Assembly: GCA_029243925.1 (NCBI GenBank)
Contig: JAQWRC010000018.1
Coordinates: forward strand, 1-5,919
Direction of reading: 5' to 3'
DNA from: Phycisphaerales bacterium
GTDB taxonomy: Bacteria; Planctomycetota; Phycisphaerae; Phycisphaerales; SM1A02
DNA length: 5,919 nucleotides
The notes beneath the pieces are model-generated. The model worked only from the letters and a program-made list of their open reading frames with translations, did not search any database and was not told where the DNA came from. This document shows, piece after piece, positions 1 through 5,763 of the stretch. Position numbers and translations under genes: made by a program. The first letter of the stretch is position 1, and each line of letters begins with the position of its first letter.

Positions 1-1139
1 GCACCGGAGATGATCCCCCAGATCTGGAGGATGTCCTGCAGCCTATTGCCGACTTCACAGGACAGGATCTTGGAGTACAGAGCACGGAGCCGCCCGAAGA
101 AGCCATGCACTGGTTTGCAGGCTGCACCATCGACGGGCTTGCTGAACCCATCGCCATCTGGTGCCAACCCATCGGCGATCTTGAAGAGCATGTGCACACG
201 GTCATTGGGCCTGGCTACAACTGGTTTGTCGCAATACAGACCGTACTCTCCGTACATGATCCGATGACCAATTACATCAATCTCGTCCGCTTGATCTCCG
301 CTTCGATTCCAGACGCACCGGCGATGCTTGATCCAGGCAGTGGACATTGGTTGGAGCGGGACTGGATCGAGCAAGAGTTCTTTCACGACACGATGGAACC
401 CCCTGAGGACGTGCTCTGGCGCCTTGAAGTGATTGAAGATGAGCGCACGCCAGATTCAGGTCGGTGGGTCCGCACGGTCGGTCTCGCACGATGTGGACGC
501 GCAGAACTCGAATGCAGGGATGTCCCCGCAGACCGAACCGAACACGCTCTTGATCTGCTGGCGGGACTTGCCGCACTCTCACTGGAGCTTGATCTGCCCG
601 ATGGTGAAGATGCAATTGAAATCGGTCCGAACCTGAGCATTCGTTTGAAGGAGTCTCCAGTTGCCCTGGGCGATGGCGAAGACGATCCACACAATCCTCT
701 GACCGCCTTGCTCGTCGATACCACCGATGTGTTGGATACGCTCGCGACACATGATGTCGCCGTCTTTCTCAGTGAACGCCGCACTCGGCAACATACGCTG
801 AAAGCCCAAGCGAGTTGGGCGGGCCTGCTTGCCGTCTGCAGACGGCTTGAAGCCGAACAGATCGAACACGAATGTCTTATACAGGTTCCCTTCGAACAGG
901 TTGAGGGGGACGACTCCATCCGTGAGCACCTGTGGCTCCGCATGATCGAGGCCGGCGAAACGACCGCCGAGGCGGAACTCGTGCATGAGCCGCATGTCGT
1001 GCAGGGACTTGATCCTGGTTGGCGCACAACCGTATCGGTCGATGAACTGTCCGGATGGCTGCTTCAGGGACCACATCCCGCCGCGTCCTCGACGCATCCC
1101 GCTACTCTGCAACCCTACCTCGATGAAACGGCACACTGA
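1..1139 (+). CDS. Partial hypothetical protein, DUF4026-like with C-terminal DUF2314-like region (5' end outside window)
   Basis: The reading frame is open from base 3 with no stop and no start before the ATG at 105. The 34 codons upstream of that ATG have the same acidic, coding-like character, so the gene most likely begins left of the window; 378 residues are visible. It has no signal peptide or membrane segment and is rich in Asp/Glu, so it should be cytoplasmic. Counting from the Met at 105, residues 38-112 (NWFVAIQTVL, then a Leu/Asp-rich stretch and PPEDVLWRLEVIE) followed by RWVRTVGLARCGRAELE (120-136) recall DUF4026-type proteins, which carry a similar GLxRCGxxELE signature. Residues about 260-322 carry EHLWLRM, a Pro-containing strand, GLDPGW and VDELSGWL, the pattern of DUF2314 (YegJ-like). 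Both assignments are from memory. No catalytic role is known for either domain and none is claimed. The stop overlaps the next start by one base (TGATG), implying coupled translation. Confidence 0.75.
   Translation, partial: TGDDPPDLEDVLQPIADFTGQDLGVQSTEPPEEAMHWFAGCTIDGLAEPIAIWCQPIGDLEEHVHTVIGPGYNWFVAIQTVLSVHDPMTNYINLVRLISASIPDAPAMLDPGSGHWLERDWIEQEFFHDTMEPPEDVLWRLEVIEDERTPDSGRWVRTVGLARCGRAELECRDVPADRTEHALDLLAGLAALSLELDLPDGEDAIEIGPNLSIRLKESPVALGDGEDDPHNPLTALLVDTTDVLDTLATHDVAVFLSERRTRQHTLKAQASWAGLLAVCRRLEAEQIEHECLIQVPFEQVEGDDSIREHLWLRMIEAGETTAEAELVHEPHVVQGLDPGWRTTVSVDELSGWLLQGPHPAASSTHPATLQPYLDETAH
831..846. repeat. 16-bp perfect palindrome inside the DUF4026/DUF2314-like gene
   Basis: GCCGTCTGCAGACGGC is a perfect two-fold palindrome with no spacer. 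It lies within coding sequence for the residues AVCRRL. It is longer than expected by chance at any one site, although one such site in about 6 kb is not very improbable. Confidence 0.5.
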
Positions 1140-1540
1140 TGAACGCTCCCCAGAACGATATCCAGCTTGAAACTCTTCTGGTTGCAACCAGTGAGTTCGC
1201 CGCCAATGCGATCGTTGTCGTCCTTGCGGATGCGGGGATCGAAGCCCGTGCCTTCGGGTCCATTCAAGGCGGACTGGGGTTCCCCCTCGGGCAACATGCT
1301 TCCGGCTGGGGCACTCCGGTGCAGGTTCGCAGTTGTGATGCTGCAGAAGCGCGACGCATTCTCGATCAGGCCAAACAGGATTCACTCGACATCGACTGGG
1401 ACGCCATTGATATCGGGACCTTCGAAGGCACGACGGCAACACCACCAGATGGCCTTCCAATTGCAGCAAAGATCGCATTTCTCGCGACAGCCTTGACGGT
1501 ACTGGCGGGACTTGCCGCAGCCGTACTCATGGCGTTCTGA
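1139..1540 (+). CDS. DUF2007-like small protein with C-terminal membrane helix
   Basis: This is a 133-residue protein. Residues 11-75 follow the DUF2007 ('putative signal transducing protein') pattern: a strand (ETLLVATS), a helix carrying Glu/Ala (EFAANAIVVVLADAGI), a second strand (EARAFG), a Gly-rich loop around 43-58, then VQVRSCDAAEARRIL, a strand and helix closing the ferredoxin-like fold. A linker at 80-107 contains an acidic stretch and a Pro/Thr-rich turn. It leads to a single hydrophobic helix at about 109-132 that runs to the C-terminus, so the protein is probably tail-anchored with its DUF2007 domain in the cytoplasm. The ATG shares its A with the TGA of the preceding gene and has no strong ribosome binding site of its own, so it probably relies on translational coupling. 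It faces the PDZ gene tail to tail with 10 nt between stops. The molecular function of DUF2007 is not established. Confidence 0.8.
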   Translation: MNAPQNDIQLETLLVATSEFAANAIVVVLADAGIEARAFGSIQGGLGFPLGQHASGWGTPVQVRSCDAAEARRILDQAKQDSLDIDWDAIDIGTFEGTTATPPDGLPIAAKIAFLATALTVLAGLAAAVLMAF

Positions 1541-1550
1541 GCGAGATGTC

Positions 1551-2477
1551 CTAGGGCTTCGTATCCCGATAGATTTCCTGCAGTCGGGTCAGACGAATGA
1601 CCAACTGATCGCGAATTTCCGGTTGAAGATCGGGATCGGCAAGCAACGCTTCCGTCCGATCAATTGACCGCAGCCAGTTGGCCCGGACTGCTTCAAGTGT
1701 CGCGGGATAATTGCCGGACTCGATGGCCGCAAGTTGTTGCAGCACTCCCGCCAACACGGGATCGAAACCCGCATCGGCGATCGGAACCGTGATCACCGCG
1801 ACCGGTTTAGCTACACGGGTGGGTACCGGGCCGAATCGCTGCTGCAACGCATTGACATACTTGACCCGCGCAGCCATGTCAGGATCTCGAATTTGCAGAG
1901 ACGAACTTGACTCCTTCAACTGTTCCGTCGAACCCAAAGTCAGATCAAATGTCACCTCGACCAGCTCGCCAAGCGAGCCGTCTTGTGCAACCGATGGACG
2001 CAGCACACGGAATGGGAGCGGGTCTCCAGGCCAGTGCCGCTGCACGACCATGGCGAGATCCTCCTGATTGCGCAAGCGAACACCATCGATATGGGTAATG
2101 ACATCACCCACTTCAATCAGGCCCTCTGCGGGCATGTTGGGAATAACCGCACGGATCCGTACGCCATCTGGCTCATCATCACCGGGCTGACGTATCGCCA
2201 TCTGAATGCCCACAGCGCCCCGTGGAGAATGAAGCAGTCGGATTTCTATCGCACGCAGCAGGCGTACGACCTGCTCCAGCGTCAAGCCTCCCGCATCCAG
2301 TCTGAACTCGATCTGTTCTTTTGTGATACCACTGCCCACATGAGCCAACTCGTAGGTAGCAAGTTCCCGCTCGCTCCATTGCTGCGAGTCCAGTCGTTCA
2401 ACAAGAGCGTCGAATGCTGACGGAACTCCCTGTCCCAGCAAGCATGGAATCAGGATGAGTGCGTTCAAAAGCATCAT
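1551..2477 (-). CDS. Exported PDZ-domain protein
   Basis: This is a 308-residue protein. Residues 1-20 form a short hydrophobic stretch (MMLLNALILIPCLLGQG) that looks like a Sec signal peptide, possibly cleaved near VPSA. Cys12 is preceded by Pro, so no proper lipobox is present. Residues 21-85 are helical (SERELATYELA; LTLEQVVRLLRAIEIRLL) and resemble one or two short HEAT-like units. Residues about 86-180 make one PDZ domain, with a carboxylate-loop region (AVGIQMAI) and the hallmark AEGLIEVGDVITHIDGVRL (117-135). The tail (200-308) is helical with no recognised domain. No protease triad or other catalytic domain is visible, so it is more likely an envelope binding or scaffold protein than a HtrA-type protease. 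I chose the ATG at 2477 because it overlaps the kinase stop as ATGA and has GGGAG six bases upstream. An in-frame GTG at 2540 would add 21 Arg-rich residues. It is the last gene of the tpiA operon. Confidence 0.85.
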   Translation of the reverse strand: MMLLNALILIPCLLGQGVPSAFDALVERLDSQQWSERELATYELAHVGSGITKEQIEFRLDAGGLTLEQVVRLLRAIEIRLLHSPRGAVGIQMAIRQPGDDEPDGVRIRAVIPNMPAEGLIEVGDVITHIDGVRLRNQEDLAMVVQRHWPGDPLPFRVLRPSVAQDGSLGELVEVTFDLTLGSTEQLKESSSSLQIRDPDMAARVKYVNALQQRFGPVPTRVAKPVAVITVPIADAGFDPVLAGVLQQLAAIESGNYPATLEAVRANWLRSIDRTEALLADPDLQPEIRDQLVIRLTRLQEIYRDTKP

Positions 2478-3523
2478 GTACTGCTCCCGGGCAAACGATC
2501 CAGAGCCTCGATCACATCTGTGGCATTGTCTTCGATCCACGATGACGCCCGCCGAAGATGCTCGATGAATACAGAACCAGGGACTGAACCGAACCGGCCA
2601 CGCATCGCAACGGGTACGACGCCTTCAACGATCATGGCTTGGATCATGAGCCAGGGAGTCATGGCCCGCTCCTCGTACTCGAGTGGTTCGAACGTACCGG
2701 AATCGTACCCGCGCCGCATGGCACAAACAGCATCCAAATTCGGCGATTCCGGCAGAGCCGCCTTCCCCGTAGAGCCGAGCCGCATCGCAAACTGCAACGC
2801 ACCATTGGCAAACTCTGAAATACGTGGCTCTGAGCGAGCGGAGTCGAAGTCGAGCAATGCGACCACATCGTCGCCAGTGAACAGCATGTTTCCCGGATGC
2901 CAATCGCCATGAACGATCGTGCAGGGCAAGTCGGCCCAACCAAGTGCGTCGACCTTGGATTTGGCTGCTTCGAACGTAGCCCCCAGAGCCTGACACTGAT
3001 CCCTCGTTTCATCGAAGCGCTCCACGATGCGATCCAGCGCCTGCTGCACGTCGTCGCTGGCGTGGTACCCACTTCCTCCTGGGACCGGACCGGACCACCC
3101 CATGCACACATCATGCATGCGTGCCATGGCTCCGCCGGAGGAGTTCACCTGGCCAAGCGTATCGTCACAACGTGTTCCGCTCACGAATTCGAACAACTCA
3201 TACACCCGGCTGCCACGTCGAACTCGCGTGTTGCCACTGCGCCGAGTTCGCACCAACGCCGCAACAGGACACCCTTCCTGCTCGAGATGAATCTGAACCG
3301 CGTGTTGAAATCGGATCCGATCCGGATCATCGTGTCCGGCCGCACGTCGTTTGAGCAAATAAGTCCCACCGAGGGTTCGAATGATCGCCTTCGGCGATCT
3401 TCGCGATCCGCGTTCGTATGCGCGGACCTCATTCACAACCGGCAACTCGAAGTGTTTCAGCACCTCGGCTGTTTCAGCTGATCCCAGTTGGACGCGTGCC
3501 GACTGCTCGGGCATCTGACTCAC
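2474..3523 (-). CDS. APH-family (aminoglycoside phosphotransferase-like) small-molecule kinase, substrate unknown
   Basis: This is a 349-residue cytoplasmic protein of the APH/ThrB-II/CotS kinase-like fold. Visible parts are a strand with the probable ATP-binding lysine in TYLLKRR (Lys58), the hinge VYELFEFVSG (107-116), the catalytic loop VHGDWHPGNMLF (204-215; His205, catalytic Asp207, Asn212) and the metal-binding LLDFDSA (223-229; Asp225, Asp227). All key residues are present, so it should be active. The substrate cannot be read from sequence; relatives phosphorylate homoserine, sugars, choline or antibiotics, and nothing here points to resistance. The first possible start is a GTG overlapping the yicC stop as GTGA. 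An ATG at 3514, five bases after that stop and behind a weak GAGTGAG, would shorten the protein by three residues. It overlaps the PDZ gene by 4 nt, so translation of yicC, the kinase and the PDZ protein is probably coupled. Confidence 0.88.
   Translation of the reverse strand: MSQMPEQSARVQLGSAETAEVLKHFELPVVNEVRAYERGSRRSPKAIIRTLGGTYLLKRRAAGHDDPDRIRFQHAVQIHLEQEGCPVAALVRTRRSGNTRVRRGSRVYELFEFVSGTRCDDTLGQVNSSGGAMARMHDVCMGWSGPVPGGSGYHASDDVQQALDRIVERFDETRDQCQALGATFEAAKSKVDALGWADLPCTIVHGDWHPGNMLFTGDDVVALLDFDSARSEPRISEFANGALQFAMRLGSTGKAALPESPNLDAVCAMRRGYDSGTFEPLEYEERAMTPWLMIQAMIVEGVVPVAMRGRFGSVPGSVFIEHLRRASSWIEDNATDVIEALDRLPGSST
2484..2488 (-). promoter_or_regulatory. Shine-Dalgarno sequence of the PDZ gene
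   Basis: On the minus strand GGGAG lies six bases before the ATG at 2477, inside the last codons of the kinase gene. It supports the ATG that forms the ATGA overlap over the upstream GTG at 2540. Confidence 0.6.
3383..3399 (-). repeat. Inverted repeat / mRNA hairpin early in the kinase gene
   Basis: GATCGCC-TTC-GGCGATC is a perfect 7-bp inverted repeat with a 3-nt loop (GAA on the mRNA), covering about codons 42-47 of the kinase. It could form a stable hairpin in the operon transcript. It is not followed by a T run, so it is not a terminator. Confidence 0.4.
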
Positions 3524-4392
3524 TCGACGTTCTGAACCTGTTCCTTGATACGATCGACATCACCCTTGATCGAAACGACATGTCGACTGACAGCTGGATC
3601 GAGGCATTTGCTGCCCATCGTGTTTGCCTCACGCAACATTTCCTGCGTCAGGAAGTCGAGCGTTCGGCCCACCGGTGCGGAATCATCGCCATCAAGCAAC
3701 TCTGTGAACTGCGACAGGTGACCACGCAATCGTGCAAGTTCCTCGGCAATGTCCGACTTCTCTGCAAAGATGGCCACCTCACGGAGCAAATCCTCCTCAC
3801 GAACATCTGCGCCGAGTTCACCCAGCATGGATTTCATCCGGGTTTGAAGGCGGTCCGCAAACAATTTGTTTACTTCCGGAATACGCGCTTCAACCTCAAC
3901 CAGGGATGTACTGATCGACGAGAGATGGAGCATGAGATCGGCTTGAAGCTTCTCGCCTTCTCCCTTTCGCATATCAATCACAGCCTGACAGGCAGTGGCG
4001 GCAAGGCGATTCAACATCGCTGCTGATTCACCCTTGCGGGAGTCCGTGGCCTCTTGAACCAGTACGCCCGGCAGTTGAAGCAGCATGGCTGCATCGAACG
4101 TCAGATCGTCTATGGACTTCAGCTGATCAATGTAGTGCTGCAATGCTTCTGTGTTGATCTCTGCTGCAGCATGGCTGGAGTGATCCTGATATCGAACGGT
4201 CATCGTGACCGTTCCTCGCGAGAGTTGTTTTTGCAATACGGATTCGAGCTCAGGCTCGAGGCCGGACAGTTCATCGGGAAGACGAACATGGCACTTGAGA
4301 TGCTTGCCATTGAGCGTACGGATTTCAAGTGAGCAATGCCTGCCCTCTTCGACGTCGGCCACGCTGCCGAATCCAGTCATGGATCGAATCAT
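3520..4392 (-). CDS. yicC: YicC family endoribonuclease / RNase adaptor
   Basis: This is a 290-residue protein, the normal family length. It opens with the conserved MIRSMTGFG (1-9). The YicC N-terminal domain covers roughly 1-155 and includes SLEIRTLNGKHL (21-32), RLPDELSGLEPELE (37-50) and LPGVL (107-111). MRKGEGEKL (141-149) leads into the DUF1732 C-terminal domain. That domain holds EVAIFAEKSDIAEELARL (205-222), RTLDFLTQEMLREANTMGSK (243-262) and the terminal EQVQNVE (284-290), all family hallmarks with acidic residues conserved. E. coli YicC has been described as an endoribonuclease or RNase adaptor acting in small-RNA decay; the role here is by homology. In many bacteria yicC precedes gmk; here it lies between secG and a kinase gene. 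The ATG overlaps the secG stop as ATGA. A second Met at codon 5 lies in a duplicated 8-nt motif, but the conserved MIRSMTG start favours the first. Confidence 0.96.
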   Translation of the reverse strand: MIRSMTGFGSVADVEEGRHCSLEIRTLNGKHLKCHVRLPDELSGLEPELESVLQKQLSRGTVTMTVRYQDHSSHAAAEINTEALQHYIDQLKSIDDLTFDAAMLLQLPGVLVQEATDSRKGESAAMLNRLAATACQAVIDMRKGEGEKLQADLMLHLSSISTSLVEVEARIPEVNKLFADRLQTRMKSMLGELGADVREEDLLREVAIFAEKSDIAEELARLRGHLSQFTELLDGDDSAPVGRTLDFLTQEMLREANTMGSKCLDPAVSRHVVSIKGDVDRIKEQVQNVE

Positions 4393-4396
4393 GGAT
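4377..4396 (-). repeat. 8-nt direct repeat around the yicC start
   Basis: ATCCATGA-type octamers (TCATGGAT on the plus strand at 4377-4384 and 4389-4396) are repeated 12 nt apart. One contains the yicC start overlapping the secG stop, and the other contains the in-frame Met at codon 5. The second is constrained by the conserved MIRSMTG protein sequence. Confidence 0.45.
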
Positions 4397-4817
4397 TCAC
4401 AGTTCCCGTTTCATCCACAGCATCCTCCGCTGGTGCGGTTGGCGCCGGTCCCAGCAGTGGGTCCTCCGCCGGGGCCACCACTTCATCACGTGGAACAAGA
4501 GTAGCCTCACCCGTTCCCGGATCAGACTCCACCACTGCATCTGTTGGAGTCAGAACTGGTGCAGCTGCCGTCTGGTTCTGCAACAGGTTCAGGGTGATGG
4601 CGAGTACCAGATAGACACAAAATGCGCCGATGGTCATGAACGTCAAAGCATCGCCTACCCGGCCACCAAAGACACTCTCAGTGCCTCCTCCGCCACCGGC
4701 CCCGCCGAATGCGCCAGCCAGGCCGCCGCCAGCTGGACGTTGAACCAGGATGATCAGAACCAGCGCCACGGCGATGATGATGAAGAGGGCGGTCAGAATC
4801 AGATACGTGCTTGTCAT
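4389..4817 (-). CDS. secG: Preprotein translocase subunit SecG with extended C-terminal tail
   Basis: This is a 142-residue membrane protein of the SecYEG export channel. Residues 5-25 are the first membrane helix (ending LVLIILVQRPAGGG), followed by the typical Gly-rich cytoplasmic loop (AGGGLAGAFGGAGGGGG, 29-45, then TESVFGGRVGDALTFMT) and the second helix at about 60-80 (MTIGAFCVYLVLAITLNLL). A typical SecG ends soon after; here 62 further residues (81-142) are rich in Pro, Ala, Asp, Glu and Thr and look disordered. By known SecG topology (both termini outside) the tail should face the periplasm. I chose the ATG at 4817, immediately before the first helix; an upstream in-frame start at 4856 would lie within tpiA and add charged residues. 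The upstream ribosome binding site is only a weak GAGACGA. It starts 16 nt after tpiA and overlaps yicC by 4 nt. Confidence 0.93.
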   Translation of the reverse strand: MTSTYLILTALFIIIAVALVLIILVQRPAGGGLAGAFGGAGGGGGTESVFGGRVGDALTFMTIGAFCVYLVLAITLNLLQNQTAAAPVLTPTDAVVESDPGTGEATLVPRDEVVAPAEDPLLGPAPTAPAEDAVDETGTVNP

Positions 4818-4833
4818 TGTTCGTCTCGGTCGA

Positions 4834-5616
4834 TTAATCCATTGCTCGAGTCGCAAGTGCGGCTTCTACAATGGGAATGAACTTTTCGGCGTGCAACGAT
4901 GCACCGCCAATGAGGCCTCCATCGATGTCCGGTTCGGACAACAGGTCGGAGGCATTTTCAGATTTCATGGACCCTCCATAGAGGATCCGCATCGCATCGG
5001 CGATGGATGCATCATACATCTCTGCGATCACGTGACGTATGACCGCATGAACGGCCTGCGCATCTGCTGGGGCAGCCGTACGGCCAGTTCCAATGGCCCA
5101 TACAGGCTCATACGCGATTGAAAGGCCCGCCAGAGCCTCGGGGGAGATGCCCGCAAGGTCAGCTCGAAGTTGCGATTCAACGATTGATGCAGTTGTTCCG
5201 GCCTCACGCTCTGCCAGTGTCTCCCCAATGCAGAGCATCACGTTCAAACCGGCTTCCAACCCCCCTTGCACCTTGGCATTGAGGAGCGTGTCGGTTTCAT
5301 CAAGTCCATGTCGACGTTCTGAGTGACCAACCAATGCATGGCTGCAACCAGCGTCAAGAAGCATCCCAGCGGAGATTTGCCCTGTCCAGGCCCCCTCCTG
5401 ATGTGAACTGACATCCTGAGCACCGACGCCGATCGCACTTCCCTTGAGCACATCAGCAACGGCGGTCAGCCATGGAGCTGGCGGAAAAAGAACAATCTCG
5501 ACCTCTTTAGATGATGATTCGACACCGGCAGCAACAGCAGCGGCAAGGCTGATGGCCTCATCCCGGCAGGTATTCATCTTCCAATTGCCGCCGATGCACG
5601 GCATTCGTCGGGCCAT
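4834..5616 (-). CDS. tpiA: Triosephosphate isomerase
   Basis: This 260-residue cytoplasmic enzyme of glycolysis and gluconeogenesis interconverts dihydroxyacetone phosphate and glyceraldehyde 3-phosphate. The whole TIM barrel is visible: GGNWKMN (9-15, catalytic Lys13), GAQDVS (65-70), LVGHSERR (95-102, electrophile His98), the catalytic base Glu170 in AYEPVWAIGTG (168-178) whose end is the mobile loop 6, then ILYGGSMK (211-218) and DGGLIGGASL (232-241), the phosphate-binding segments. Length matches the family. The frame stays open far upstream, but those residues run antisense to alaS and have no TIM homology, so I take the ATG at 5616, which has AAAGGGA five bases upstream. An in-frame ATG at 5604 is an alternative. 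It is the first gene of a five-gene operon, divergent from alaS. Confidence 0.97.
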   Translation of the reverse strand: MARRMPCIGGNWKMNTCRDEAISLAAAVAAGVESSSKEVEIVLFPPAPWLTAVADVLKGSAIGVGAQDVSSHQEGAWTGQISAGMLLDAGCSHALVGHSERRHGLDETDTLLNAKVQGGLEAGLNVMLCIGETLAEREAGTTASIVESQLRADLAGISPEALAGLSIAYEPVWAIGTGRTAAPADAQAVHAVIRHVIAEMYDASIADAMRILYGGSMKSENASDLLSEPDIDGGLIGGASLHAEKFIPIVEAALATRAMD

Positions 5617-5627
5617 CTCATTCCCTT

Positions 5628-5639
5628 TCGCTGAAGCGA
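5628..5639 (-). other. Small hairpin next to the tpiA ribosome binding site
   Basis: On the minus strand TCGC-TTCA-GCGA can fold into a four-base-pair stem with a four-base loop whose 3' end touches the AAAGGGA site before tpiA. It may be part of the operon leader. It is weak and could be chance. Confidence 0.25.
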
Positions 5640-5726
5640 GCCGCACAGGATACCTCATGCCGCTCATACCCGCCCGCGATACACTGATCCCCCCGATAGG
5701 GCCCATCCTGCCCCGCTCACACATCA

Positions 5727-5739
5727 GGAAGCGGCTTCC
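5727..5739. repeat. Short inverted repeat upstream of alaS
   Basis: GGAAGC-G-GCTTCC is a perfect 6-bp inverted repeat around a single base, ending eight bases before the alaS ribosome binding site. The one-base centre is too tight for an RNA hairpin of full length, so if functional it would more likely be a DNA operator. It is short enough to be chance. Confidence 0.35.
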
Positions 5740-5747
5740 GCAGGACT

Positions 5748-5754
5748 GGAGGAG
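5748..5754 (+). promoter_or_regulatory. Strong Shine-Dalgarno sequence of alaS
   Basis: GGAGGAG lies nine bases before the GTG at 5764. It is the strongest ribosome binding site in the window and decides the GTG as the alaS start, since no ATG is available in that frame. Confidence 0.8.
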
Positions 5755-5763
5755 ATTCAAGAC

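Larger units (their letters stand above)
5617..5763. promoter_or_regulatory. Divergent tpiA / alaS intergenic region
   Basis: These 147 nt separate the tpiA start (minus) from the alaS start (plus), so they should contain the alaS promoter and the probable promoter of the five-gene operon. I searched both strands for -35/-10 pairs and saw none I would defend; the nearest -10-like hexamer on the plus strand (TACACT at 5680-5685) has no matching -35. The region holds the alaS ribosome binding site, a weaker tpiA site (AAAGGGA at 5622-5628, minus strand), a 13-nt inverted repeat at 5727-5739 and a small hairpin at 5628-5639. Confidence 0.55.

Noticed and set aside
277..1478. Long minus-strand open frames opposite the two left-hand genes
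   Set aside because: They are Arg/Ser-rich translations typical of antisense frames in GC-rich coding sequence, with no domains, while the plus strand carries coherent proteins joined by a stop/start overlap.
2468..2473. A possible lipoprotein signal in the PDZ protein (Cys12 after a hydrophobic stretch)
   Set aside because: The residue before the cysteine is proline; a lipobox needs Gly, Ala or Ser there.
3310..3321. 12-bp palindrome ATCGGATCCGAT in the kinase gene
   Set aside because: It is short, falls among repeated GATCC-type words produced by the DPDRIRF codons, and is expected by chance in a window of this size.
2474..3523. An antibiotic-resistance gene (aminoglycoside phosphotransferase)
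   Set aside because: Only the general fold motifs are present, the gene is embedded in a housekeeping operon with no mobile context, and most members of the superfamily act on metabolites.
4683..4731. GC-rich repetitive stretch that could be read as a repeat array
   Set aside because: It encodes the Gly/Ala-rich cytoplasmic loop of SecG; the repetition follows from glycine codons.
5680..5685. TACACT as an alaS -10 promoter element
   Set aside because: It matches only four of six consensus positions, and the sequence 17 nt upstream (ATGCCG) does not resemble a -35.
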